From: Methanogenium sp. S4BF
Lineage (GTDB): Archaea; Halobacteriota; Methanomicrobia; Methanomicrobiales; Methanomicrobiaceae
NCBI RefSeq assembly: GCF_029633965.1
Contig: NZ_CP091277.1
Coordinates: forward strand, 434,001 to 498,000
Direction of reading: 5' to 3'
Length of the DNA: 64,000 nt
The position numbers and the translations under genes were made by a program. Shown one piece after another: positions 17,118 through 26,654 of this stretch (position 1 is the first letter of the stretch; every line of letters starts with the position of its first letter). Below the pieces are notes generated by a model that saw only the letters and a list, made by a program, of their open reading frames with translations, had not been told where the DNA came from and did no database searches.

Positions 17118-17456
17118 TTAGCGGGTGAGGCGTTCTAACTGTTCAGTAATGAGGGGCAGTGAAATCCGGCCGACCGGTGCAAGAGTGCCGTTTATCAGAA
17201 TGATTGGAAGGGGCGGCTGATGCTCCTCGACAATTTTTACCACATATGCGGGAACTTCATCATCCAGAAGAGTCAGTTTCAGGGTGACATCCGGATAGCG
17301 TGCCTGAAGCTCGGTCTTCAGGGCTGCAAATGCCTTCACCAGGTTTTCTGAAGGGGCACATTCGGTGAGTTCGCAGGTGCGGGTTTCATCACAGGGAAAC
17401 GGGCCGCATGCACTGTCGGAAAATCCGATGATCTCAATTTCAGTTGTCTCTGCCAT
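17118..17456 (-). CDS. Thioredoxin-fold-like small protein with unusual Cys pattern
   Basis: 112 residues. Alternating strand-helix order (IEIIGFSDSAC, then helix 39-54, then VTLKLTLLDD, then LPIILINGT) fits a thioredoxin/glutaredoxin-like fold, with the cis-Pro-like PLPIILINGTL. The N-terminal part has four Cys in SACGPFPCDETRTCELTEC (Cys17, 22, 28, 33), spaced CX4C-X5-CX4C rather than the usual CXXC. It may be a redox or metal-carrying protein. It is divergent from carA (185 bases apart). Confidence 0.6.
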   Translation of the reverse strand: MAETTEIEIIGFSDSACGPFPCDETRTCELTECAPSENLVKAFAALKTELQARYPDVTLKLTLLDDEVPAYVVKIVEEHQPPLPIILINGTLAPVGRISLPLITEQLERLTR

Positions 17457-17600
17457 TGCCGTAAATGTATATTCTTTGGCCTTCTTAATTTCTGCGCAAA
17501 TGAACCGGTTATTTGATGTTCACCCTGCTCTTCTGTCAAAAATCCTGTTCCACCCATGTTTTATGATGATATCATCTGTGATTTCCATGGATTCTTACGA

Positions 17601-17610
17601 GTTTTTAATA
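17601..17610 (+). promoter_or_regulatory. TATA-like element of carAB
   Basis: GTTTTTAATA lies about 32-41 bases upstream of the carA ATG, a position that would give a very short leader. It is the best candidate promoter for the carAB-mutY-like operon. Confidence 0.35.
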
Positions 17611-17641
17611 GGGAATCCCCCTCAATACATATGGTTATTCA

Positions 17642-18697
17642 ATGAAGGCGGTTCTGGGTCTTGAAAACGGTGAATATTATATCGGCGAGGGATTCGGCGT
17701 TGAAGGTTCCTCTGCCGGTGAATTAGTATTTACCACTCAGATGGGCGGCTATATGGAGGCACTGTCCGACCCGAGTTATAAGGGTCAGATTCTGATGTTT
17801 ACCTATCCGCTCATTGGGAATTACGGGGTGCACCCTGATAATTTCCAGAGTAGTAAAGTTCATGCCCTCGGATGTGTGGTGCGGGAATTGTGCAAATCCC
17901 CGGCAGCCACGCCATCCCTGGGTGATTATTTTTCGGATAATGGTCTTCTGGGTATTTCCGGTATCGACACACGGAAACTGACCATTGCAACACGGTTAAA
18001 CGGCACACTGGGTGCGGCACTGATTGTCGGGGACGACAATGGTGAATACGCCATCGAATGTGCACGAAACCAGCGGCCGCTCACAGAGATTGATCTCATT
18101 CCACAGGTCTCCTGCAGGGAGCCCTTCCGCATCGAAGGGGCCGGGAAGCGTATCGCAGTCCTGGATCTTGGCGTGAAGAGCAATATCCTTGCAAGCCTGA
18201 AGAGGCGCGGTGCTGACCTGTATGTCTTCCCCCATAACACCCGCCCTGATGTCATTGAGGCAATAAAACCCCAGGCCCTCTTTATCACAAACGGCCCCGG
18301 TGACCCGATGCGTGCTGTGGATGCAATAAAGACGATCCAATACTTTATCGGAAAGATCCCGATCTTTGGGATCTGTATGGGCAATCAGGTAACGGCCCTC
18401 GCACTCGGAGGGATGACCTACAAGATGAAGTTCGGACACCGCGGGTCAAACCAGCCGGTTCGTTACCGCGACGGCAGAATTTTCATCACAACCCAGAATC
18501 ATGGGTTTGCGGTGGATGGCGATTCCCTTCCGGAAGGCTGTGAACTGCTGTTCTCCAATGTCAATGACGGGACCCTCGAGGGATTCTTCTGCGAAGATCT
18601 GGACCTGTTCACGGTCCAGTTCCACCCGGAGGCCCACGCAGGCCCCTATGATACCGAGGAACTGATATTTGATATGATGTACCGGAGGATTCCCTGA
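17642..18697 (+). CDS. carA: Carbamoyl-phosphate synthase small subunit
   Basis: 351 residues. It hydrolyses glutamine and passes ammonia to CarB, feeding pyrimidine and arginine synthesis. The N-terminal half is the CarA-specific domain (MKAVLGLENGEYYIGEGFG start, split as seen; GISGIDTRKLT near 105-115). The C-terminal half is a class I glutamine amidotransferase with nucleophile Cys245 in FGICMGNQ and the His/Glu pair in FHPEAHAGP (H328, E330). The stop overlaps the carB start by one base (TGATG), so the two are coupled. Confidence 0.97.
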   Translation: MKAVLGLENGEYYIGEGFGVEGSSAGELVFTTQMGGYMEALSDPSYKGQILMFTYPLIGNYGVHPDNFQSSKVHALGCVVRELCKSPAATPSLGDYFSDNGLLGISGIDTRKLTIATRLNGTLGAALIVGDDNGEYAIECARNQRPLTEIDLIPQVSCREPFRIEGAGKRIAVLDLGVKSNILASLKRRGADLYVFPHNTRPDVIEAIKPQALFITNGPGDPMRAVDAIKTIQYFIGKIPIFGICMGNQVTALALGGMTYKMKFGHRGSNQPVRYRDGRIFITTQNHGFAVDGDSLPEGCELLFSNVNDGTLEGFFCEDLDLFTVQFHPEAHAGPYDTEELIFDMMYRRIP

Positions 18698-21600
18698 TGC
18701 CGCTGAGACCAGAAATCAAGAAAGTGCTCCTGATAGGCTCGGGTCCGATTCAGATAGGACAGGCCGCAGAGTTTGACTTCTCCGGGTCGCAGGCATGCCG
18801 TGCACTCCGTGAGGAAGGAGTAGAGGTTGTGCTTGTCAACTCCAATCCCGCAACCATTCAGACCGACCCGGAGATGGCGGATGTCATCTATGTGGAGCCA
18901 ATCCGCTCGGAGATCATTGCAAAGATCATCCAGAAGGAGAAGCCGGATGGCATTCTCTCCGGGATGGGCGGCCAGACCGGCCTCAATATGACGGCAGAAC
19001 TGGCTGAGATGGGCGCTCTTGAGGGTGTGGAGATCCTCGGCACCCCACTGGAAGCCATCTACCGCGGTGAAGACCGGGAACAGTTCCGTGACCTGATGAA
19101 CTGCATCGGTGAACCTGTCCCCCGGAGCATGATCCTCAGGGATATGTCCCAGCTGGATCAGGCGCTCGAGACTGTCGGTCTTCCCGCCATCATCCGACCT
19201 GCCTACACCCTTGGTGGTGCCGGCGGCGGTGTGGCCTACACGGCAGAAGACCTGAAACGGATTGTGGAGATGGGTCTGCAGCGCTCCCGTATCCACCAGG
19301 TGCTCATTGAAGAGAGTGTCATCGGCTGGAAGGAAATCGAGTTTGAGGTGATGCGCGACGCTGCTGATACCTGCATCATCATCTGTGGCATGGAGAATGT
19401 CGATGCGATGGGCATCCACACCGGCGAGAGTGTGGTCGTTGCACCTATCCTGACCCTGAGAGACGATGAGTTCCAGAAGCTGCGGACGGCATCCATAAAG
19501 ATCATCCGGGCACTTGACGTGCAGGGCGGCTGTAATGTCCAGCTCGCGTACAAGGACGGTGACTACCGGGTTATCGAGGTCAACCCGCGTGTGTCACGGT
19601 CTTCAGCACTGGCATCCAAGGCGACCGGATACCCGATTGCCCGTGTGGCGGCAAAGGTTGCCATCGGCCTGAACTTAGACGAGATCACGAACACGGTCAC
19701 CGGATGCACCCCCGCATCCTTTGAACCTGCGATTGACTATGTGGTTGTGAAGGTGCCGCGGTGGCCATTCGATAAATTCCCGAATGCAGACCGGACACTC
19801 ACCACAGCGATGAAGTCAACCGGTGAAGTGATGGCCATCGGCCGTACGCTGGAAGAGGCGTTTAAAAAGGCGATGCGGTCTCTGGATACCGATATCCATT
19901 CCCATACCTCTGAATCGGAGATCCGTATGCTTCTTGCAAACCCGACCGATGAACGGTTCGGGTGCATCTTTGATGCGTTCAGGGTTGGATTCTCCGTCGC
20001 TGAAGTGGCGAACCTGACCTTTATCGCACCCTTTTTCCTGGAGAAGATGCGCAATATCGTGCTGATGGAGCAGACGCTTGCGGCAGGCAACCCCTCGAAT
20101 GAAACCATCCGGGCAGCCCGCCGGGCCGGCTTCTCCTCAGAAGAGATTGCGACCCTCTCCGGCCTCTCCGAAGAGACGGTGGGGGATGTGGGCGGTATGC
20201 CTACCTATAAGATGGTCGATACCTGCGCCGCCGAGTTTCCGGCGACCACACCCTACTTCTACTCAACCTGGGAAGATGAGAACGAGATTGTCCCCGATGA
20301 AAAAGAGAAAGTCCTCATCCTCGGGTCCGGCCCCATCCGTATCGGGCAGGGTATTGAGTTTGACTACTGCACGGTGCATGCGGTGATGGCCCTCCGTGAG
20401 GAAGGCGTCGAGGTGCATATTGTCAACAACAACCCTGAGACCGTCTCGACTGACTATGACACCTCCGACCGGCTCTTCTTTGAGCCGATGACACTTGAGG
20501 ATGTCACCAACATCCTGAAGTCCGACAATTATGCCGGTGTGATGGTCCAGTTCGGCGGCCAGAACTCTGTCAACCTTGCCCTGCCGCTGGAGCGGGCGGT
20601 GCAGTCCGGAAACCTGAAGACCAAAATATTCGGCACTGCCCCGGATGCGATGGACATGGCAGAGGACCGGGAGCGGTTCAGCGAGCTTTTGGAAGAACTC
20701 AGTATCCCGTCACCTGCGAATGGTTCTGCCTACTCCGAGGAGGAGGCCTTCGCCATCGCCCGGAAGATCGGATTTCCGCTTCTGGTGCGGCCGTCCTATG
20801 TGCTTGGCGGGCGTGCAATGGAGCTTGTCCACGATGAGATTGAGCTGCAGACCTATATCCGTGAGGCGGTGCGGGTCAGCCGGAAGCATCCGGTACTCCT
20901 CGACTCATTCCTCCAGAATGCAATCGAGATCGATGTGGACGCGGTCTGCGACGGGACAGATGTCCTTATCGGAGGCATCATGGAGCACATCGAAGAGGCC
21001 GGTGTGCACTCCGGTGACTCTGCCTGCGTGATTCCGCCCCAGTCTCTTACCGCGAACGTGATTGAGACGGTGCGGGAGCATACCCGAAATCTTGCCGTGG
21101 GCATTGGCGTGGTCGGGCTCATCAACATCCAGTTTGCGGTGAAAGATGAGGTGGTGTATATCCTTGAGGCCAATCCGCGGGCCAGCCGGACGGTTCCCTT
21201 TGTCTCGAAGGCAACCGGTCTGCCGCTTGCAAAGATTGCCGCAAAGGTGATGCTCGGCAAGAAACTGGCTGATATGGGGTATACCGAGCCGGTCATGTCC
21301 CATGTTGCCGTAAAAGAGGTGCTGCTGCCCTTCAACAAGCTCCCCGGTGTTGACATTGTTCTTGGCCCGGAGATGAAATCAACGGGTGAAGTGATGGGCA
21401 TTGATTACGACTTCGGCCGTGCCTACTACAAGGCCTGCCTCTCAGCGGACAATGAACTGCCGCTGGAAGGCAACGTCTTCATCTCGGTCGGCACGGAAAA
21501 CAAGGAGGGGATCCTCCCCGCAGCACAGAACCTGCACGAACTGGGCCTGAAGATCTTCGGAACCGAAGGGACGGTTGCATTCCTCGAGTCCCAGGGTATT

Positions 21601-21864
21601 CCTGCAAGCCTCGTGAGAAAGGTGCAGGAAGGCTCACCCAATGTCATTGATGTGATGCGCAGGGGAGAACTGCGGCTTATTATCAACGCACCCGCCGGAA
21701 AATACTCCCGGCAGGACCATGTCCGTATCATGAGGGCGGCGCTTGACTACAATATTCCGTATATCACCACTATTCAGGCGGCCAATGCGGCAGCCCAGGC
21801 AATCCGCAGCCTGAAGAAGGATTCAATCACGATTGAGCCTTTATCGCATTATCATCATGGCTAA
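18697..21864 (+). CDS. carB: Carbamoyl-phosphate synthase large subunit
   Basis: 1055 residues, full length. Two homologous halves are visible, each starting with a pre-ATP-grasp GSGPIxIGQ (first near 11-20, second near 545-555), followed by NxNPxTxxTD, ATP-grasp lobes (PAYTLGGAGGG in the first, PSYVLGGRAME in the second) and EVNPRVSRSS / EANPRASRTV metal-binding ends. The last ~130 residues form the MGS-like allosteric domain (IFGTEGTVAFLES). It makes carbamoyl phosphate from bicarbonate, ammonia and two ATP together with CarA. Confidence 0.97.
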   Translation: MPLRPEIKKVLLIGSGPIQIGQAAEFDFSGSQACRALREEGVEVVLVNSNPATIQTDPEMADVIYVEPIRSEIIAKIIQKEKPDGILSGMGGQTGLNMTAELAEMGALEGVEILGTPLEAIYRGEDREQFRDLMNCIGEPVPRSMILRDMSQLDQALETVGLPAIIRPAYTLGGAGGGVAYTAEDLKRIVEMGLQRSRIHQVLIEESVIGWKEIEFEVMRDAADTCIIICGMENVDAMGIHTGESVVVAPILTLRDDEFQKLRTASIKIIRALDVQGGCNVQLAYKDGDYRVIEVNPRVSRSSALASKATGYPIARVAAKVAIGLNLDEITNTVTGCTPASFEPAIDYVVVKVPRWPFDKFPNADRTLTTAMKSTGEVMAIGRTLEEAFKKAMRSLDTDIHSHTSESEIRMLLANPTDERFGCIFDAFRVGFSVAEVANLTFIAPFFLEKMRNIVLMEQTLAAGNPSNETIRAARRAGFSSEEIATLSGLSEETVGDVGGMPTYKMVDTCAAEFPATTPYFYSTWEDENEIVPDEKEKVLILGSGPIRIGQGIEFDYCTVHAVMALREEGVEVHIVNNNPETVSTDYDTSDRLFFEPMTLEDVTNILKSDNYAGVMVQFGGQNSVNLALPLERAVQSGNLKTKIFGTAPDAMDMAEDRERFSELLEELSIPSPANGSAYSEEEAFAIARKIGFPLLVRPSYVLGGRAMELVHDEIELQTYIREAVRVSRKHPVLLDSFLQNAIEIDVDAVCDGTDVLIGGIMEHIEEAGVHSGDSACVIPPQSLTANVIETVREHTRNLAVGIGVVGLINIQFAVKDEVVYILEANPRASRTVPFVSKATGLPLAKIAAKVMLGKKLADMGYTEPVMSHVAVKEVLLPFNKLPGVDIVLGPEMKSTGEVMGIDYDFGRAYYKACLSADNELPLEGNVFISVGTENKEGILPAAQNLHELGLKIFGTEGTVAFLESQGIPASLVRKVQEGSPNVIDVMRRGELRLIINAPAGKYSRQDHVRIMRAALDYNIPYITTIQAANAAAQAIRSLKKDSITIEPLSHYHHG

Positions 21865-22753
21865 CCCCAAATCCCATTTGTCCTCCCCTTTTTTTGTCCA
21901 TACTGCCACACCGTTTACCGCTGATTCTGCGTATACGCTTCTCTCCCCGGACGCTGCGTCGCAGTTCCGGGAGTTAATCTGGCAGTATTACCGGACGCAT
22001 CGCAGGGAGATGGCATGGCGGGAGACGGCAGACCCCTATGCCATCTTCGTCTCAGAGGTGATGCTCCAGCAGACACAGGTGGCACGGGTCGCGACAAAAT
22101 ATCCGGAGTTCATGGCAGCATTCCCTGATTTTGCCGCACTTGCAGCAGCACCGCTTGAGGAGGTGCTGCGTGTCTGGCAGGGGATGGGATATAACCGAAG
22201 GGCAAAGATGCTGCGGGACGCCGCCCGGCAGGTGATGGACCGGTTTGGGGGCAGGCTCCCCGAGACGCCGGAGGAGCTTGTCACCCTTCCGGGCATCGGG
22301 CCCGCCACTGCCGCATCCATCGCCGCATTTGCGTATAATGCACCGGTCGTCTTTATCGAAACCAATATCCGGCGGGTCTTTATTCATTTCTTCTTCCCGG
22401 CAGAGGGGAAGGTGCATGACGACCAAATCCGGCCGCTTGTCAGGCAGACTCTTGACTGGATCAATCCCCGGGAATGGTATTATGCACTGATGGACTATGG
22501 CGCCATGCTGAAACAGGCGGTGGAAAATCCGAACCGAAGGAGCCATAGCTACACGGTGCAGGCCTCGTTTGTTGGTTCCGACCGGCAGATCCGGGGGCAA
22601 ATCCTGCGTTATCTGCTGGATGAAGGTCCTTCATCGTCAGATGCGGTGATTACTGTCTGTGGGGATGATCCGGAACGCACACGAAAAATCATTCGGAAAA
22701 TGGTGGGAGAATGCCTTCTTTCAGAGGAATCGGGGCGTTTGAGGATTGCATAG
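21857..22753 (+). CDS. MutY-like DNA glycosylase without Fe-S motif
   Basis: 298 residues from the ATG at 21857, which overlaps the carB stop by eight bases; an in-frame TTG at 21833 is less likely. The HhH-GPD fold is clear: SEVMLQQTQVARV with Glu67 (the MutY catalytic Glu position), WQGMGYNRRAK, and the helix-hairpin-helix LPGIGPATAAS. Two oddities: the catalytic Asp of MutY aligns without gaps to Glu168 (IETNIRRVF), and the C-X6-C-X2-C-X5-C cluster motif is absent, replaced by NPNRRSHSY...GSDRQIRG. A short winged-helix-like tail follows. It probably excises adenine or another mismatched base, but specificity is uncertain. Confidence 0.85.
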   Translation: MANPKSHLSSPFFVHTATPFTADSAYTLLSPDAASQFRELIWQYYRTHRREMAWRETADPYAIFVSEVMLQQTQVARVATKYPEFMAAFPDFAALAAAPLEEVLRVWQGMGYNRRAKMLRDAARQVMDRFGGRLPETPEELVTLPGIGPATAASIAAFAYNAPVVFIETNIRRVFIHFFFPAEGKVHDDQIRPLVRQTLDWINPREWYYALMDYGAMLKQAVENPNRRSHSYTVQASFVGSDRQIRGQILRYLLDEGPSSSDAVITVCGDDPERTRKIIRKMVGECLLSEESGRLRIA

Positions 22754-22837
22754 TGGATCTCTGATGTCACAGTCTTAAATAGTCGTATCACGAAGCCTCA
22801 GGTATATGATACGCTGAAGTATCAGGTGGTGAATGGA

Positions 22838-24178
22838 ATGAAACTGTTTGATGCGTGGATGCCTGCTTTGAGGCATGCCCGGGTAATGATGATCCTGCTC
22901 ATTGCCATCATAGGATGTGCGTCACTGGCAGGCAGTGCAGGGGCACAAACGCCTGCTGCAACGGAAGAATGGGTCTATTCCCAGCCGACAAATATGTATG
23001 ACTGCGACATCTCCCCTGATGCCGCATATGTGGCAGGCGGGACCTACAACGGGAAAGTGTACCTCCTCACGATTGAAGGAGAGCATCTCTGGACGGCTGA
23101 AACCGACTCTCCTGTCTGGGGTGTGGCCGTTTCGCAGGGTGCCGAATATGTTGTTGCAGGAACGGATATCGGGGACCTCCTTGTCTATGACAATCAAGGG
23201 ACGCTGCTCTGGTCCAAACGGTTCAAGGGCAAAATCAGTGATGTGGATATCTCAGCAGACGGGTCAGTGATCGCGGTGGGCTGTGCCGATGCAAAGGTCT
23301 ACCGCTACACAAATACGGGTTCGGAGGACTGGTCATATAGTTTGAACTCGGCTGTTCTCTCCGTATCTGTCACCGCCGACGGCAGTCTGATCGGGGCCGG
23401 GACCAGAAATTTCCTGGTGACCGTGGTGGACAGTGCAGGCCAGAAGGTCTGGAACTACCAGATCAACGGACAGGTGTTTGGGCTTGACCTCTCTCCGGAC
23501 GGGAGATACCTGATTGCAGCAGGCAATGATGCCTATGCCTATGTCTTTGATGATACGGGTAAAATCGTGACACAGATACGGCTCACATCTCAGGTCAATG
23601 CTGTCTCCGCCACATTGCAGGGGGTATACGTTGCATTGGGACGCGGGGACAGTATCACCGCCATCTATGACGCAGAGGGAAAGATGGTTACAGAGGTGTC
23701 CGCCTCTGCAACGGTAAACGGCGTCTCCCTTTCACCCTCTGGAGGTATCTTTGCGGTGGCCTCATCTGATGGCAAACTGTATCTCTATTCCCTCCCTATG
23801 CCGGGTGTTCCGGTCACCCCGGTGGAGACCGCTACTCCCTGTCCGACCCAGACCCCGGGAACAGACCCCGATGCAGAGGGAATCCTCTCATTATCATCAG
23901 CACCATCGGGTGCAGACGTCTACATCAATAATGCTGTAAAAGGCATCACACCGGTGACATTGCCGATGAAGGCGGGGCAGTATCAGGTTCTGATACGTCT
24001 AAATGGCTATAATGACTGGACGACGACGATAAACCTGCTTCCGGGCGATACAGTAAATGTGGTCGCACAGATGAACGCCGCGACTCCTGTCTCCACTCCG
24101 GTCCCTGCAGGATTCCTGCCGGTTCTTGCCGGACTGGTTCTCGCAGCCGTTCTCCTTCTGCGCCGGCCGGATGAATAA
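22838..24178 (+). CDS. Secreted beta-propeller with PEGA domain and C-terminal anchor
   Basis: About 446 residues. Order: signal peptide (ILLIAIIGCASLAGSAGA, split after 18 residues), a seven-to-eight-blade PQQ/WD-like propeller (residues ~45-325, repeats such as WSYSLNSAVLSVSVTADGS), a Thr/Pro linker (TPVETATPCPTQTPGTDP), a PEGA domain (GADVYINNAVKGITPVTLP... seen as DVYINN and GITPVTLPMKAG, ~350-415), and a C-terminal hydrophobic anchor with basic tail (LAGLVLAAVLLLRRP). This suits a cell-surface protein. AGGTGG lies eight bases before the ATG at 22838; two GTG codons upstream are less likely. Function unknown. Confidence 0.82.
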   Translation: MKLFDAWMPALRHARVMMILLIAIIGCASLAGSAGAQTPAATEEWVYSQPTNMYDCDISPDAAYVAGGTYNGKVYLLTIEGEHLWTAETDSPVWGVAVSQGAEYVVAGTDIGDLLVYDNQGTLLWSKRFKGKISDVDISADGSVIAVGCADAKVYRYTNTGSEDWSYSLNSAVLSVSVTADGSLIGAGTRNFLVTVVDSAGQKVWNYQINGQVFGLDLSPDGRYLIAAGNDAYAYVFDDTGKIVTQIRLTSQVNAVSATLQGVYVALGRGDSITAIYDAEGKMVTEVSASATVNGVSLSPSGGIFAVASSDGKLYLYSLPMPGVPVTPVETATPCPTQTPGTDPDAEGILSLSSAPSGADVYINNAVKGITPVTLPMKAGQYQVLIRLNGYNDWTTTINLLPGDTVNVVAQMNAATPVSTPVPAGFLPVLAGLVLAAVLLLRRPDE

Positions 24179-24210
24179 TCCTATGGATTATTGCTGAATC
24201 CGGCTTTCAC

Positions 24211-24229
24211 TCTTTTTTTATCTTTTTTT
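24211..24229 (+). terminator. T-rich terminator
   Basis: Two T-runs (TTTTTTT at 24213-24219 and again at 24222-24228) start 33 bases after the propeller gene stop. This is a typical archaeal termination signal. The convergent pyrophosphatase gene has a matching A-run at about 24290-24297, a T-run on its own strand. Confidence 0.55.
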
Positions 24230-24316
24230 CGAGCGAAGAGAAACATTTCCGGACTGTACCATAATACTAAGTGGCAGACACGGCAGTGGAAAAAAAGAGG
24301 TTCCGGGGCTGGAAAC

Positions 24317-25933
24317 TCAGCTGTTCTTCAGCAGATTTCCGAGATACGGGATGAAGTCATTCTTGCGTGACATCACTCCCTTCATCGTGACCGGGCCGTC
24401 TGCAAGCTCCAGACTCTCGAGAACGGCAGCAGGGGCTGATGTGAAGATTATACTTCCGTCTTCAAATACACTGGTAAAAAGCGCCACGAAAATGTCCAGA
24501 TTCTGCGCGGACCGGATGATATCTGCCTCTTTGCGGATCTCTGTTCTGTGTGTCTCTGCAAATTCATAGGTCGGCACCATCACCTGGGAGATGGCAATGG
24601 ATTTGCCGAAGAGCTCATACGCCTTCATGTCGGCTGTCAGCAGGTCACGCAGCGAGGCATCACCGAAGTCCATCCCTTTGCGAATAAGTTCGGTGCCGTA
24701 CTCCTCAACATCGGTATTGGTCAGCTCTGCAAGGTATCTGACTGCCGTACGGTCCTGTTCGGTGGTTGTTGAGAGGCGCAGAACAAGGGTGTCCGAGAGG
24801 ATGCCTGAGAGGAGAATGCCTGCTGTCCGGGGGTCGGGGTCAGTGCCCGATTCCATGTATTTCCCGGCGATTATGGTGCATGTCGAGCCGACCGGATCAT
24901 TGAAGAACCGTATCGGCCTGAGGGTGGTGATGGCGCCTATCCGGTGATGATCGATGATTTCAAGAATCTCTGCCGTTTCGACACCGTCAACAGCCTGTGC
25001 ATACTCATTGTGGTCGAGGAGAATCAGCTGTTTTGCCACCTCCTGCAGGAAGGTGTTTCGTGAGAGCATACCGAGATAGCGGTTGTCCTCACCCACGATA
25101 CAGGCAGTACGATACCGCGATTCTGACACCAGATGTTTGGCGTACTCGATGGTCGTGTCCCGTGTGATCACCGGGCAGTCGGTGGCCATGATATTTCGGG
25201 CGGGGAGTGAGAGGTTGATCATCTTTCCGACACCAAAGGCATCGAGGCTTGTCGAAAGGACGGCAACCCCCCGTTCTCTTGCATCGCGGATGACCCTTTC
25301 GCCCACTGGTGCGTTGTCAGCAACGATGAGGGCAGCGATGCCTGCTCCGATAAGTGCAAGCTGGACGGGTTCGTTGTCACCCACAATTGCCATGTCATTT
25401 TTTGTCAGCCGCGAGAGGGTGACGTGGAGGGCATCGATTGCGGTGTATACCTTCCCCTCGATGAGGTCGTCCGAGGGGACAACGATGGTGCCGTTTAGGA
25501 TTCTGCTGAGATTCTCCAGTGTTATCGGGGCAAATGAGAGCTGTTCTATCTTCTGGCGGGTGACATAGGTGCGCGCCAGACCATACTCACTGAGAATACC
25601 CAGGAACCGGCCCTCATCATCGGTGAGCGGATAGTTACGGACATCATGGGTGGTCATAAGGTCTGCGATATCGATGGTAGGGAGATCAGCAGGGGCACTC
25701 ATGGTATAGGTAAACGGCATATCAGAGACACTCGGGACGACGCTCTCGACGTACTCGGGGGCGTCGCAGCCGAATGTCTTCAGCGCAAAGGCAGTCTCCG
25801 GATTGACCGGCCCGCAGCGCGCCGCAATATACTTTCCGGGTTCTTTTCTGTTCAGGTATGCCGCATACGCAAGAGCGCTGCATATACTGTCTGTATCTGG
25901 TTTCTTGTGCCCGATGATGTAAACCTGGTTCAT
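24317..25933 (-). CDS. ppaC: Family II (Mn-dependent) inorganic pyrophosphatase with CBS and DRTGG insert
   Basis: 538 residues, compared with about 310 for the simple enzyme. The DHH phosphoesterase motifs are visible: GHKKPDTDS (His9, Asp13, Asp15), LLDHNE (Asp307, His308) and IDHHRIGA (Asp328-His330). Between the first and second lies a regulatory insert of about 230 residues: a CBS motif (ADLMTTHDVRNYPL), a DRTGG-like section (IVGDNEPVQLALIGAG) and a second CBS motif (CIVGEDNRYLGMLSR). In known CBS enzymes adenine nucleotides or diadenosine polyphosphates bind there. It hydrolyses pyrophosphate to drive biosynthesis. Cytoplasmic, single-gene unit. Confidence 0.93.
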   Translation of the reverse strand: MNQVYIIGHKKPDTDSICSALAYAAYLNRKEPGKYIAARCGPVNPETAFALKTFGCDAPEYVESVVPSVSDMPFTYTMSAPADLPTIDIADLMTTHDVRNYPLTDDEGRFLGILSEYGLARTYVTRQKIEQLSFAPITLENLSRILNGTIVVPSDDLIEGKVYTAIDALHVTLSRLTKNDMAIVGDNEPVQLALIGAGIAALIVADNAPVGERVIRDARERGVAVLSTSLDAFGVGKMINLSLPARNIMATDCPVITRDTTIEYAKHLVSESRYRTACIVGEDNRYLGMLSRNTFLQEVAKQLILLDHNEYAQAVDGVETAEILEIIDHHRIGAITTLRPIRFFNDPVGSTCTIIAGKYMESGTDPDPRTAGILLSGILSDTLVLRLSTTTEQDRTAVRYLAELTNTDVEEYGTELIRKGMDFGDASLRDLLTADMKAYELFGKSIAISQVMVPTYEFAETHRTEIRKEADIIRSAQNLDIFVALFTSVFEDGSIIFTSAPAAVLESLELADGPVTMKGVMSRKNDFIPYLGNLLKNS

Positions 25934-26101
25934 GCCCGTCTCCCTGAAATGGTTGATTGCATGTAATTTAACCGGGAGACAGATATGTATTATGTGGGTG
26001 GCGCCGGGGGCAGAATTAGGTATTCAGATTCCTCCGGTTTAAATACAAGTCTTTTATTAGTATGAGTGCAAAAATCCGGAGTATACCGTGTGAGGTGTGA
26101 G

Positions 26102-26578
26102 ATGGAGATCATCAAGATTCCGCAGATGAAAAAAGAGGAATATGACGAACTTATTCGTGAGGGATATGTCTCAAGAATTGCTTTTCAGGGAGAGAAATAC
26201 CCCTATATTGCACCGTTTATGTACGTGTTTGACGGGAGTTTTCTTTATTTCCTCTCAACGAAATACGGCAGAAAAAACGATCTTTTCAGAAAGAGCCCGT
26301 ATGTTTCGGTTGAGGTGGAACGCTACTCTGCAGATATGTCCTGTTATACCTTTGTAACCATGCAGGGACGCCTTGTGCAGGAAGAGGACGCCATCACGAA
26401 AAAGAAAGTGCGGAAGATGTTTTTAGACCTCATTCGTGAGCATCAGCTCTCCCATAATATCCTTGCGGCACTGGGTCACGATCCATCAGATCCGATTGAG
26501 TCAATTCTGGAAGAAGAGCGCTCAAATATCTGGAAACTCACGGGTGTGGCGGATATTGTGGCGCTGAAAAATCTCTAG
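26102..26578 (+). CDS. Pyridoxamine 5'-phosphate oxidase-like flavin-binding protein
   Basis: 158 residues from the ATG at 26102, preceded by GAGGTG seven bases upstream. The split-barrel FMN-binding fold is suggested by GYVSRIAFQGEKYPYIAPFMYVFD, read as two pieces (GYVSRIAF, PYIAPFMYVF), then FLSTKYGRKNDLFRKSPYVSVEVE (shown in part) and TFVTMQGRLVQEE. It most resembles the nitroimidazole-resistance/PNPOx-like group. Flavin or F420 use cannot be judged by eye. Substrate unknown; oxidative stress response is a possible role (inference). Confidence 0.8.
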   Translation: MEIIKIPQMKKEEYDELIREGYVSRIAFQGEKYPYIAPFMYVFDGSFLYFLSTKYGRKNDLFRKSPYVSVEVERYSADMSCYTFVTMQGRLVQEEDAITKKKVRKMFLDLIREHQLSHNILAALGHDPSDPIESILEEERSNIWKLTGVADIVALKNL

Positions 26579-26616
26579 TACTCATATGTTCCATAATATC
26601 TTTTCTTTTTAACAAT

Positions 26617-26654
26617 CTTTATATGAGGATTTGGTTAATCTAATTCTGGTTAAC
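26617..26654 (+). promoter_or_regulatory. Candidate promoter and direct-repeat operator of tupABC
   Basis: A TATA-like TTTATATG at about 26618-26626 is followed by two direct repeats, GGTTAAT (26633-26639) and GGTTAAC (26648-26654), starting 15 bases apart and ending right at the ATG. A repressor bound at the transcription start would fit regulation by tungstate or molybdate (inference). The T-rich tract at 26601-26610 probably ends the upstream gene. Confidence 0.4.
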
